DNA of 64,000 bases, taken from the NCBI GenBank assembly GCA_029204225.1, contig CM055112.1:22446578-22510577 (forward strand). The letters run 5' to 3'. This DNA is from Diphasiastrum complanatum. Its lineage: Eukaryota > Streptophyta > Lycopodiopsida > Lycopodiales > Lycopodiaceae. Made by a program: the position numbers and the translations under genes. The notes beneath the pieces were generated by a model. That model worked only from the letters and a program-made list of their open reading frames with translations, was not told where the DNA came from and made no database searches. Shown piece after piece: positions 35,966 to 46,888 of this stretch. Position 1 is the stretch's first letter. Every line of letters begins with the position of its first letter.

Positions 35966-36105
35966 AGGCCTGGAAGTTGATTCAGGGTGGAATAAAACAA
36001 CAGGAAGTGGCTATATGAGGTGGGCATTCGTGTCTAGGCCTAGTATTCAATGCCCAGGGTGGAGTATAACAACTTGAAATGGCTACACTGGATGGGCACT
36101 GGTGG
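35966..36105. repeat. Tandem duplication, unit about 70 bp
   Basis: Two copies beginning AGGCCT at 35966 and 36036 share CAGGGTGGA, AACAAC, GAA(G/A)TGGCTA and GGGCA(T/C)T in order. Confidence 0.75.
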
Positions 36106-36302
36106 CATGAGATTCAGGCATATTTGGATTCAGCTATAAGATTAGCTTTAAGCTTGAATGTATTCTTGTGATAGTAAGACATGGTGAAGCTAGTCTGCAT
36201 CTTAACCAAGCATTTGACGGAATAAGCGACACTTAAAAATTGCAATTGAGAAGTCCGACTTCTCATTTCATGATCAAAATGAGCATTTTGCAATATTCAA
36301 AG

Positions 36303-36715
36303 CTGTTGCAGCGGATTGTGATCTGGATCGTGCGATCCGGATCACCAGTGAACCGGGACCAGAAATGCTGTCCTGGATCGCAAAAGAAATTGCAAATTTT
36401 TTTCTCATCGGGCAGGGGATCCACTGCTGGTTCCAATCCAAATGAATAGCAGAAATACTGAAGTAGATACAATTGAAATGAATAGCCAATGATTATATTT
36501 GCAAAAGCAATTTGCTTTAGTATCTGATATTCATTTATTTCAGGATCTGATTGAAGTGAATAGCAGATATTGGGGGTTAACTATCTGAAACCAAGCAACA
36601 GAACTGCCCTTTTGAAATCCTTTCACATGATACCCATATTGGCAGCTTTTGAATTTTTTTTTTTGCGATCCGGGGATTTCCCTGATCATGATCCGGAACG
36701 GAACATGCAACATAA
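36303..36715. mobile_element. Non-autonomous hAT-like element, 413 bp
   Basis: Flanked by an 8-bp direct repeat ATTCAAAG (36295-36302 and 36716-36723). Ends are imperfect inverted repeats built on GTTGCA: left CTGTTGCAGCGG, right CATGCAACATAA. Inside each end are palindromic GATCCGG segments. Size, lack of coding sequence and 8-bp duplication fit a hAT-type miniature element. The left end appears to have lost 2 bp relative to the related end at 60592 (CAATGTTGCAGCGG). Confidence 0.75.
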
Positions 36716-36723
36716 ATTCAAAG

Positions 36724-37281
36724 ATAACATGGCAAAGACAGTTCTTATTCGAAATACTTGGTAGTTCAAAAATTGTCCACATCTATGCCCGAGATAGTAG
36801 TAGGGATTGTATGTTACGAAAGTGTTAGTAGATCGCTATGTAGGATGTTCAAGCTTGTCTAAGAGCCTTTCATCAAACCAGTTCTTTCTTTGGGTAGAAA
36901 TGTATTCTTGATATGCTTGCCTTCAAAGAATTCTAACGAAATCATTGATTGTGAAGTTTAGTGGATAGTTGGGGAGAAAGTTCTATGATGTTTGCCTTCA
37001 GATGACAATAAACCAATGCATCAAATTCTGATTTTCCGCTGTCAATGCCCCAATTCTAGACCGGTGTTATTGTAATCTGTTTCTCTTGTTGCAGAGAGGG
37101 AAAGGAAGTTTTTTTTATGTCTTTGAGGTACCAAAAGGTACATAAGACTAGAAGTACATCTTAAGTGTAACATAACTTAGGGAGCATAAAAACATATTTG
37201 AACAAAAATTGCAGAAAACTTATTTGAGCGACATAATTGACCCAGTGGATAAGCATAACTAACCAAACCATCCCAAACCAA

Positions 37282-37285
<4 letters not shown>
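36724..37285. other. Unassigned
   Basis: AT-rich, no gene or repeat recognised. Confidence 0.3.

Positions 37286-37362
<77 letters not shown>
37286..37362. repeat. (AG)n microsatellite, 77 bp
   Basis: An uninterrupted AG run. Confidence 0.97.
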
Positions 37363-37368
<6 letters not shown>

Positions 37369-37692
37369 TTATTGTAATCATAAAAGATATGTATATTGAT
37401 TGGGTTTTTTCACAAAGAAATTTGATGTAATTAATCTGCAGTGGGCTTGTACTATTCAAAAGGGCTTTTATATCACATTTTGTTTTGTAATCAAGCGAAT
37501 AGTACCATTTGAAAAAGGATTCTTTGTAGCCATATCTTGAGAAAAACTCTTTTCTTGTACTACAATGGTCTTCTTAGGACTTACAGGTTTTTGTACAAAG
37601 CAGGTGCAGTACCATCAATTGGGGAAGGTCCTTAAAAAGTAGACATGTTCTTACTCATGAAGTTTGAGTGAAGCATCTTTGCATCTTCGCAT

Positions 37693-37694
<2 letters not shown>

Positions 37695-37763
<69 letters not shown>
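37695..37763. repeat. (GA)n microsatellite, 69 bp
   Basis: An uninterrupted GA run, 332 bp after the preceding one; the two are in the same orientation. Confidence 0.97.
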
Positions 37764-37767
<4 letters not shown>

Positions 37768-39139
37768 TGTGCATGAGCTGCCTATTTATCCATTAGAACA
37801 ATATGCCGCGATCTACTACGGATCCACCAGGAGATCCTTTACAAGGTGTCCACAAAGATTCACGGGGCCTAATTAGAGGTATTAATTTTTCTTGCATCAT
37901 TTTCACCAATGTATTGGACTGTAAAGGATGAAAATACAACTTAAGACATAGGTCATCAGGAAAAGCAACTCTGTAGTTGACAAGGGTGTTTGTATCATAT
38001 GAGAATATTTTTATGCAACGAATACTTGCTTGATCGTGAGTACTTTATCTCTTGAAATCTGAAACCTTTCGTGTCTAATGCTCTCACTGTGCTTAATTTG
38101 CAAGGGATTGTAGATTCTGATTTCTGAGTAGTTTTTGTCTTGTTAAACATAGCCCATCATGCATGTAGACAATGAAATGAGTTTATGTCATGGAACGCAC
38201 TTTTTAAACTTCACAATGACAAGCAAAACAGAGATGAAGAGAAGTGTGAGAAACAAAACGAGAAACTATAACTTTTTTGAAATTGAAGGAAAACTGGAAC
38301 TGTATTCGCTTGACTGACATTCACTTTTTGTACGACAATTGTTGACTCTTTTGGTATGAAATCTATGAAGGGTTCAGGGAGACACTATCTGTCGCCTGAA
38401 AAGATTTTTGCTTATAACACTTATTAGAACAATTTGTCCCATGCAAGGAAATCTCCTTGGTTTTAGGAATAAGTTGTGAACCTGGTTTTTACAATTGAGG
38501 CATCAAGCAATTCGAGATGGGTTTGTACTACATCGATAGTTCAACAAAGTTGGTAGAATTCCAATTATCACGAGAATTGAGGAGGATAGTTGCTAGTCTA
38601 CAACCAAAATCTAGAAAGATTGACTAGTAATGGATGAATCAGCTATAATATTGGTGGCATGCTCAAATATTGGAGCTTAAGACTGAATAGCATGATAGCT
38701 TTCCTCAAAAAAGGAATTTAAAATTTTACCAAGCTTATTCTACAAGGAAACTAACTTAGCTAGACTGCTAAATTGATATCTAGTTGGTTGTTCGAATGAA
38801 AACCACATTCCGCTTTATTTGGTTTTGGAGGTTTACTTTTGGTCTCTTGAAATTGGAGTTTCTGAAACTTGTGGAAGGCAAGCTTTAGGGAAAATTCATC
38901 TAGACTTAAGAAGTGGTAGGCTAAGGTGGTCAAAACTCCTTAAAAAAATAGCTTTGATGAACGATATGGACAATGATGTCAATATTTAGAGGCTCAGAAT
39001 GAGTCCCTATGAACTTGTTAGCTCCAAAATGAAGAACAAAGTTTAAAGAAGAATTTCTTCTTTCATGAAAAGGTCAAATGTTTGGATCATAACCCTTGGT
39101 CGATGAAGGTAGCATTTGAGTTTTAATGAAGAAGGTTAT
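37764..39139. other. Unassigned AT-rich stretch
   Basis: No gene recognised. Frames are short and interrupted; the part after 38400 may be old retroelement sequence, but nothing could be assigned. Confidence 0.3.
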
Positions 39140-40423
39140 TGTCATACCCACGACTGATCTCGGATTAATCATCCCGTTAGGAGGTCAATAGGCCTACATG
39201 GACCCGTAATTTAATTATGACTATGAGCCCTCATGTGTATCTGGTCATATTTAATGGTTGGAGGCCTAAACTCAAAATGGTGGATTTTTATGGGTCTATC
39301 AATGAGTCATAGGGGAAGTTGATGACGTGGCCCAGTTAGGCTGCAGAGGTGTCTAGTGAGGTGTCACAGTGCACTACTAGTGGTGCATGGGCCTTGGAGG
39401 GTATAAGTATACCCATTGGGCTCTCACTAGTGTATGCTTGATTTGATGATTAGTAGCTACATGCTACTGGTGTGATTTCTCCTTCCCTTGTGAGAGATTG
39501 ATCCATAGCTTGGGGGCTAGATCCGTATGGTCTAGGTTTGGTTGGTTTGGTTTGTCCACCATCCGATTCCCTTGTGTTGCTTTGTTGTGGCTTGCTCAGT
39601 TATCGAATCTTTGAGTGAAGGACGTTTATAGTGGCATTTAATCTAGCTCGGATATTTGTTGAGCGTCTGTTTAGGCTTTATGGATTACCAAGTGACATCG
39701 TGAGCGATCGCGATTTGAAGTTCACTGGTTACTTTTGGTCGGCCGTATTCGCTAAACTAGAGACAACACTGAGCTTGAGTTCTTCTGATCGAGATGGATG
39801 GCCACATGGAAAGAACAAATCAGATGATGAAACAAATGCTTTGAGCATATGTTTCCCGACGACGATTTCATTGGGAGAAGTATCTGCCCTTGATTGAGTT
39901 TGCCTATAACAGTAGTAAGCATTCGGCTACCGATTATAGCCCGTTCATGCTTATATACGGTTTTGAACCTAGATCACCCATTGTTGTTGAGACTCGATCG
40001 ATCAAATTTCAAAAAGTAGCGGTTTTCTTGCACAACATGCAAGAAATGCTACAGATAGCACACGAGAATGTCCAAAGTGCCCAGGATGGGGACAAACATT
40101 ATGCTAATCTGAAAAGATGGCCTCGAGACTTTCAAGTGGGGCATTGGGTGCATATACGAATCCCGAAGGATTCTAGTGTAATGCGTACCGGCAAGCATTA
40201 CAAATTGTCCACTAGATATAGGGGACCGTATCAAATCTTGAAAAAGATTTGATCCTTGGCTTACCAATTGGATCTATCATCTCCTTGAAGGAACGCAAGT
40301 GCACCCGGTTTTCCACGTAAGTCGACTTAAGTGGTTGGGTTGGTTTGTCGACCATCCGATTCCCTGTGTTGCTTTGTTGCGGCGTGCTTGGGTATCGAAT
40401 CTTTGACTGAAGGACGTTATAGT
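39140..40423 (+). mobile_element. Internally deleted Ty3 element: LTR, integrase piece, LTR end
   Basis: A nearly full LTR (39140-39630, starting TGTCATACCC) is followed immediately by integrase coding sequence, then by a second copy of only the last 90 bp of the LTR (40335-40423, CCATCCGATTCCC to GACGTTATAG). The primer site is cut after TGG. Thus almost everything between the LTR end and mid-integrase was deleted, and the 3' LTR lost its first 400 bp. By eye the two LTR ends differ at several positions. Confidence 0.8.
39631..40334 (+). pseudogene. Ty3 integrase core and C-terminal fragment
   Basis: Starts within the integrase core: ARIFVERLFRLYGLPSDIV, then SDRDLKFTGYFWSAVFAKLE. After a frameshift it continues with IEFAYNSSKHSATDYSPFML, FEPRSPIVVETRSIKFQKVA, DKHYANLKRWPRDFQVGHW and the GPY/F module YKLSTRYRGPYQILKKI. 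It ends with VHPVFHVSRLKW in yet another frame, where it meets the LTR fragment. It is close to the integrase at 25957-26580 but retains the GPY/F part that one has lost. The GQTERxN segment with the catalytic Glu is garbled. Confidence 0.9.
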
Positions 40424-40425
40424 TA

Positions 40426-40904
40426 TGCACACCAAATGTTCACAAGGTTGAGTGTAAAACTAAATTTCAAACACATGGTTACTTGTAGATCATGGGTGGC
40501 TGGGAGATGAATCATAAGTCTTGCCTCCCTAGCGGCAATTGTCTTGAATCAACTGTGGTTGTGATTGCAACTGTCAATGTTGTGGAAGTACATTAATTAT
40601 TCTTTAACAAAAGGCCTGAACCATAAAAATATTCCTGGTTATATTAGGAACATTACTCTAAGCTACTTCGCCTGAAGAATAGCATCATAGTTCATGGAAA
40701 ATGCTTTTTTGTGGAATGGTAATGGCTTGACTATGTCATCATTGAGTGCTGCGTTAGTGCATCAAACCACCATGGAAGGATGTGTCTCAGTGATGAGGCA
40801 CATAAAGCTCTGAATTGGATTTCGTTAGCAATTTTGCTACCTGGTACAATGCCAATGTTGACCAAATTTGGCTCAAATATGATGTCACGAAGTGCTTTGT
40901 GAAG
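40426..40904. other. Unassigned, between a Ty3 remnant and a Penelope-like fragment
   Basis: No domain recognised on either strand. It might be decayed continuation of the Penelope-like RT, but no RT motif could be read. Confidence 0.3.
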
Positions 40905-41400
40905 TGAATCAAACTATATTAAGGATTACCAATCCTAGATTCTTATCTGCAGGTTCGATAACAATAGAGCCATCAGACGATAATTGCTCAAGGGCAATTC
41001 TAAGATATCTAGGTTGGGAAGGTTTACTAGAACTGGAGGTGTTAGATAGAAGAGTCTCAAGAAATTGTTTTCCAGTGTCTAAAATACTTTCAAGAGGAGA
41101 AAACTTCACGGGTGGTTCCCATTGGCAATTAGGAATTCTAAAAAGCGAAAAGGAGTAATCGAAAGTTTTGAAAAAGTGTCTCAGACGATAAGATCTACAA
41201 AGATCTTCATAATTGGCAAGAATAGATTGAGGATTTTGGCAAATAGGTCAAAGAATAAAGTTTAGACCTAGACTCAAAGGCTTCTGCTCATGGTAGGAAA
41301 GAATTCGGTCAGAAAGATTGTGAATTGACTTACTGGTAATTCTAAAATCAACTTCAAATGGAAGCTTCTTACCAAAAAGCAAGATGGCATAGTGATGAAA
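40905..41400 (-). pseudogene. Penelope-like reverse transcriptase, N-terminal fragment
   Basis: The minus strand reads in one frame: ILLFGKKLPFEVDFRITSK, then SIHNLSDRILSYHEQKPLSL, GLNFIL, a stop, ANYEDLCRSYRLRHFFKTFD, and after a linker SSDGSIVIEPADKNLGLVIL followed by a stop. The order N-L-S, L-S-L-G-L-N-F, R-x-R-L-x-x-F-F, then P-A-D-K-N-L-G is the N-terminal layout of Penelope-like RTs (usual motif A-D-K-G). The N-L-G form is, as I recall, typical of endonuclease-lacking Penelope-like elements, which have been reported in lycophyte plants, fungi and rotifers. RT palm and any GIY-YIG domain are missing after 40905. Family assignment is by motif reading only. Confidence 0.6.
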
Positions 41401-41403
41401 GTC

Positions 41404-42314
41404 TAGGATTGGAAGCCAGAAGACGGACCTGCAACGCTTTTGCCCCTGTCTTGATGATGAGGAGGAACATAATCTTTTTTCAGATTTTTACTTGGAGCGG
41501 ATTGAGGATGACTTTTGGAGCCATACTTCTGGGCAGACCGGCTTCTTCTTGCAGAGAAAATAGGTCCAGCAGAGCGGGATGTCTTCTTTCCCCTTTGTTG
41601 TTGCCCATTTTTTGGCGCATCGCTTTTTGAACCGCTTGCATTGTTTTGGCCCTTTCATCTGCTTGTACTTTTTTCTTTGATCTTGCCTAGTTGTGCATTC
41701 AAAAGCCATGTGACTTTTTGAATGCTTTTCTTCGGTTGACTTTTTTGGACCGTAGGACTAGCTTTTGGCTTGCTATGTTGCGATTGCTTTTGTTGTTTAA
41801 GTTGCTTGGCAACCTCTGCTTTGACAAGTTCGGCAATGGTGTGCTCCTTAGGAAGTGAGTCAGCTTCCTGCATTGCAGCATCCAAAGCTTTTTCGTGTTG
41901 TACAAAGTCTACCTTAGTAGCAGTGTTCTTCCAGTGTGTTGCACATTTGTAGGAGTTGGTGAGGTTCCGAAACTCGGAAGAGAGCTTGTCCTTCAAATAT
42001 GCTGTCAGAGCACAGGATTTGAAGGAGCCGCTAAGGGTGACTTCCTCCAAGGGTGCAAGAATCTTTGTAAGTTTGCCTTCAAAGCTTTCGCAATAAGAGG
42101 TCAAACATTTTTCTTCCTCTTCTACAGCAATGGTGAAAGCTTGTAGGTAAGAATCGAAGCATGCTGCTCTGTACTTTTCTATAAGCTCTGCCAAAGAAGA
42201 AGAAAGAAGAGCTTGTGCTCCCATATGTGCTATTTGAATCCTTGGTGAACTCATTGTCATGTGCTGCATGTAATTAGCCCATGAGCTTACTAATGAATTG
42301 CCAAATATGGCCAT
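41404..42314 (-). pseudogene. Reading frame upstream of the Penelope-like fragment, unknown family
   Basis: A 219-codon frame starts MAIFGNSLVSSWANYMQHMT. The first 150 residues look helical (LAELIEKYRAACFDSYLQAF, AVEEEEKCLTSYCESFEGKL). It then becomes lysine- and glutamine-rich (VAKQLKQQKQSQ, SQPKKSIQ). A TGA at about 41655 interrupts it, after which the same frame stays open for 80 more codons of basic, Gly/Ser/Gln-rich sequence (GQQQRGKKTSRSAGP, SVAGPSSGFQS) to a TAG at 41403-41405. The RT-like frame follows within 30 bp in another frame on the same strand. A helical N-terminus and basic tail suit a nucleic-acid-binding, gag-like first ORF, but I do not recognise it. Confidence 0.55.
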
Positions 42315-42399
42315 GGAGCTAAAGTAGACTAGAGTTAGTCATTAAGACAGTTAATAAGGTGGCTCGAACAACCTCGCTATAATTGAGAATAGCGGAATT

Positions 42400-42816
42400 G
42401 TAATAATGGTTGTAAGGCCCAATTTAGCTACATAAGGCCCCAAACTTATAGTAGAGGCACAAATGACCACTATAAATTGCTGAGGTCGTGCTAAATCTGG
42501 AGGCTATTGTTCATTTTGTAATTTTGAGTTTGAAGAGATCTTGGAGCTTCTCTTGGAGAGCTTTCTGGATGAAGAAAGTGGTTCATGTGCCTAAAATCAC
42601 ATGAGAGCTATGATCATGCTCTAGAATCAGGCCCTATCTTGAGAATGATCAATAATCATGAATAAAAATACCTTACTTTGCCTATTTTGGTGAAGTTTTG
42701 CTACTTTTAGCTATCTTCTTGATTTTTGACTAGTTTCTTGATTTCTTGCATTTCCATTGTAATTTGATGTTTAATGAATAAATTAGATGTTTGAATGCTA
42801 AGGTTGGCACATCACA
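42400..42816 (+). repeat. LTR of a plus-strand retroelement
   Basis: Defined by the initiator-tRNA primer site just downstream and a CA end near 42816. A TATA box (ACTATAAATTG, near 42463) and two AATAAA-type signals (near 42660 and 42775) lie in the expected order. The start is uncertain because no partner LTR was found. Confidence 0.55.
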
Positions 42817-42820
42817 ATTT

Positions 42821-42832
42821 TGGTATCAGAGC
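42821..42832 (+). promoter_or_regulatory. Primer-binding site, initiator tRNA-Met
   Basis: TGGTATCAGAGC, 4 bp after the inferred LTR end. Confidence 0.88.
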
Positions 42833-43688
42833 ATTAGATCCTTTCCTCATCAGATTTGGTGGATTTTGTTAAATTTGGTAGAGTTTCTTGTTCTAGTTTT
42901 CTTGTTTTTTTCAATTTCCAGCAAGTTCTGATTCAATTTCTGACCATTTAATCTTCATTATTTGTGTGATTTCTTATTGTAGATTAGTAGATCTTTTGTT
43001 TAGCCTCTTGGAGGTACTGAGATTCTCTGATTTGGAGCTATAATGACCAAGTTATGGCCATTTTAGTGTTTTCATTCCAATTTTAGCTAGTTATAGTTTT
43101 TGTAGTCTGTTTTTCTCTATTTTTGGCTGATTTTTGGCCGAATTTCATGACTGTATTTCTATAGGATTGTAGATCTCTGTCTTAGCTTGAATTTGAGCCA
43201 ATTTGCAGCCAATTTGGTTGAAAATTGAGAGAGATAGGACAATTCTTGTGAAGGAGGTCTAAAACTAGTTTTAGTGGAGATTTGGGAGAGAAGCACTTCA
43301 GCTTTTCATTTCTGAAGTTTTGCTTCTTTGTTAAATTTTTTTTCTTTTTTTCATTTTGAAGTTTTCGCAGGTTCATTCAAAAATTAAAAAAAAATCTGAC
43401 CTAACCCTACCTTCACACAACCCTAACCCTACCTTCGCAATTTAGGGCAAAGAAAAAAAGTGCAAAAAAACAAAGAGACACCTTGCCCAAATTTCCTAAC
43501 TGTAACCCTAGGCCTGAATAAACATTGAATAAAATAAACAAAAAAAAATCCTAGACCTAACCCTTTCCTCCCCACCCGCAGCCTGGCCGTACCCCCCGTA
43601 CCCTCCCACGCACCTGCTCCCTCCTTCCTCACGGTGGCCATCTCTTGCACTCCCCCTCTCTCACACCCCTCCCTCCTCGCGACGCTCC

Positions 43689-43737
<49 letters not shown>

Positions 43738-44437
43738 CCGCGCCAGCACACTTCACGCCCATTATTTCTCATGATTCTAAATGGCATATTCCAAAAAAAA
43801 AATTCATATTCCTCTGCCCCATCCAAGTGCCCAATGAAAAAAAAATATTTTCCAATTTTGTTCGAAATGTTTTTTTTACGGTCCATGTTTCTTTTTCAAG
43901 CACATGGGAGATTCTTTCAAATGACCGACATAAAAAAAATATCGTCAAATTTCAAGATTTTTTGCGGCTTCATTTTTTTTCCACGGTCCAATGCTCCAAT
44001 GAGACATTTTTTAAAGTAAAGGCCCCTTTCTAAGTTGTTAATTCCCCTGTCTTCGTGTAGCCTTAACTTTTGCGTTTAACGTCGGAGTTCAATGCTTAAA
44101 GAACGAAAATTGCTCAGTTCACTGCCCTGAGTACAATTTTAGGACCCTTTGTCCTAAGTTGTTTACACTTTATGTTTTATTCATTCACCTGACCGTATCT
44201 CATCCGTTTGAGCTCAGATTTCAGTGTCGTAGAAAGCAAACTTCATTAGCTCAACAAGATTGTCAGTGTATTAGTCTTATTTGGATCAAAATTTGACCTT
44301 TTCAAAAGTCCTTTTTACTTGCTCTAATCGAAAAAATTCATGCCTATTGTCACTGCTTAACTGCACCTTGTTAAAACTGGTTTCCATTACATTTCCAAAT
44401 TCTTCCCAAGATTGCAATCCACAGTTACAAGATTTAG
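42833..44437 (+). other. Long leader of the LTR element with C-rich block
   Basis: No gene seen. The segment 43540-43740 is C-rich, a strong contrast to its surroundings. ACCCTAACCCTACCTTC near 43405-43440 is a short two-copy repeat. The distance to the next reading frame (1.6 kb) is long for a leader, so other insertions may be included. Confidence 0.35.
43687..43734. repeat. C13 run and (CT)n microsatellite
   Basis: Thirteen cytosines followed by about 36 bp of CT. Confidence 0.95.
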
Positions 44438-44458
44438 TTATTCCACATTGACTCTAAT

Positions 44459-45452
44459 GGATTGGCATTATGAACAAGAGGATGACGATCAATCATACCG
44501 TGATGACGATTGTGACAATGATGTGGAGGAATATTGGGATCAAGGTGATGATCCAAATCTGAAAATCCAAAAAGATTAGGTGATGATCCCTCATACAATA
44601 TGCCAAAATCTCGAGTTCCAATGATGTACCTCTAGAGACCATAAGAGATCCCTCTCCATCACTTGCAATAGTGTCTTCCTTATCATTGGTGATGTTGGCT
44701 TGCTTGAGTTGATACGGCAATGCCCCGGAACGCGTTCCAGGGCACCTATCGTTCCGGAATGCTCGCTCCTCTGAAGATTTCAACAACGATCAGCAGAGCG
44801 AGGAACAACGTGAAGCAGTCATTAAAGATGGCTCTACAGATGAAGCAGTTGAACCCTTCGATGATCAAGATGAACTGGACTTCAATGATGGTGATTATCA
44901 AGTTCAAGATCAATTCCAATTTACTACTGAGGATCAGTTTGAAGCGAGAAGTATGGATGAGCAACAACAGGTGCATTGTGGAGCAGAAGACCAGTACCCC
45001 ATGGATCAATTCTATGATCTTGAAGAACTCAAAAGACGACGTCACCATGTTGAAGAACAACATTTCGATCATAATGAGGATGATAATGTTGATTATGAGA
45101 TTATGAAGATGCCTATGAAAGTGAAGAAATTGACAATAATGAAGGGTGTTCTCTCTATGCCACTACATGTATGACTAGTCCTTCTTTGATGGGAACATCA
45201 TTTGCCGATGCAAATGATTCTAAGGAGGGAAGGAATATTATTGTGGCAAGTGGAGCGACAATTTCCAGTCCCTATGTCACTGTGGCAAGGGAAGCGACAA
45301 TTTCTAGTCCCCATGTCAATTTTGTGAGAAGTCTAACGCCATCAACTCAACAACAGTGGGTCAATATTCATGGAAGATCAAATAATAGTGTAGACCCTAC
45401 TATTAGTAAAGTGACCGGTGGAACAAAGGAAGTTTTCTTCATAACAAGGTAG
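44459..45452 (+). pseudogene. Acidic reading frame, broken, family unknown
   Basis: First part (44459-44575): DWHYEQEDDDQSYRDDDCDN and EEYWDQGDDPN, then a stop. After an intervening GC-rich block it resumes at about 44770 as SSEDFNNDQQSEEQREAVIK, then many D/E/Q residues (EAVEPFDDQDELDFNDGDYQ). At about 45100 a one-base shift separates NVDYEI from YEDAYESEEIDNNEGCSLYA, and the frame runs on to 45452, including a duplicated 14-residue unit (VASGATISSPYVT / VAREATISSPHVN). The position after an LTR suggests a gag or accessory ORF of that element, but a decayed host gene is also possible. Confidence 0.45.
44715..44768. repeat. Palindromic GGAACGCGTTCC block inside the acidic frame
   Basis: It contains the perfect palindrome GGAACGCGTTCC and CGTTCCGGAATGC, the same kind of sequence as the hAT-like terminus at 48740-48820. 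It probably is a small insertion or a subterminal piece. Confidence 0.5.
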
Positions 45453-46879
45453 AGAAAGCTCCAAGTAGCAATTTAGTGTAGCATGTTAGCAGAATAAGCT
45501 AGATAAGTTAGAAGTAACTCCAATAACATCTCTTTAAAATTTGTAACAACTTCTAAAGGTGTATTAAACTGTAGAGCATATGAATTTTTAGGACACCTAT
45601 GAGGCATTAAAAGAGGATGAACATTGTGTTGGAGCCAATGGAATTTTGTCTTTTAACTTAGTAAGGTAGGAACATAACTTTACTCTACAATATCTAGAAA
45701 CAGAGGTGCACAGGTAATCATGCGAGATGTTGAGGAATCAAGCATACCCAATAGAGGAATCATAATGGATATCAATCAAGAATAAGTTACTTTTGGAACA
45801 TGATTATGCTGTATCATCATTTGAGATCTCATTAATTCATATTTGACCAGATAAATTCGTTCCAAATGCATTTCAAACCATTGAATGGGCCCAATCTGGT
45901 TTCTAGCATGGGCCCATTTGGTAGGGCATTGGAGGTTCAGAGAAGTAGAGAGATCACATATTAAGTCCTCAAGCGGCTTTTGATTTGTGAACCGCTTCAT
46001 GGAGTTCAGAAGCTCAGCTCCTTTGTAGGATGGCTAGAAGTGGCAGAGTGTATTCCTAGAAGAGGTAGTGTCTTTTGTCAATCTGGTGCTAGGTCTTCAA
46101 TTAAAGTGTTGAAGATTGCTCAGTTGATGATGCTCGAGAGGGATTTGTACATTTATCAGAAAAGTTGCTTGGAGTTTTCGAATGTACTAGGCAATCAGTA
46201 GAAGGACGTTTGGCGTAAGAGACAGCTTCTCTATAGTACGTGGAATCTGGTCTGTAAATAAGTTAAGACGAGTAGAGTATTTCCTAGAAATGGCTGCAGA
46301 TTAGTTTGTAATAATAGTGCATGGGTTTGAATTAAGCTATACTCGTCAGATTTTCCAAGGGCTACTTTATGATTTGCTTTCAGAAGTTACAGAATATTTG
46401 CCTTTACATTTGACGCATTGAACTTCTATGAGGAAAAGAGTCATGTGTCGATATTCTGTGCAATTTTAAATCCAAAAAGCCCACACAGTTGGTCAGTGGA
46501 AAAGGGCAGTGTCAGAGGCATTGCCATCAATGGAAGGTGAGCAAATCAGAAACCTAAAGTCAAGTTGCTGATAGGATTTCAACACTCACTGAGGTCTTCC
46601 AATGGAGGAAAAAACATATGAGTATTAAACATAAACTTGAAAGGTTCTATGAAGGCTCTAAACCTGCGGTATTGAGATTTGATGTAACTATATGTTATTT
46701 TTCTGCACTTTGCATAAGGGCTTGTCTGGGGCTATGGAAGTTTATACAATTTAGGTTTAATCAAACCATAGTAGTTCTAGAAGATCCTATTTCGTGTGGC
46801 TGTTGATTAAATCAAGATTTAACTATAAGGCAACCTGTACTGTGGAGTCTCTATGGTGAACCTGTTCAGTTGATATGAG
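45453..46879. other. Upstream region of the carrier gene
   Basis: Should hold the carrier gene's promoter and first exon, but I could not identify a start exon. Frames are short and without family resemblance. Confidence 0.35.
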
Positions 46880-46888
46880 TTTTGGTAG

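Noticed and set aside
43629-43886. Arg-Glu repeat frames near the C-rich block
   Set aside because: Translations of the CT/GA microsatellite.
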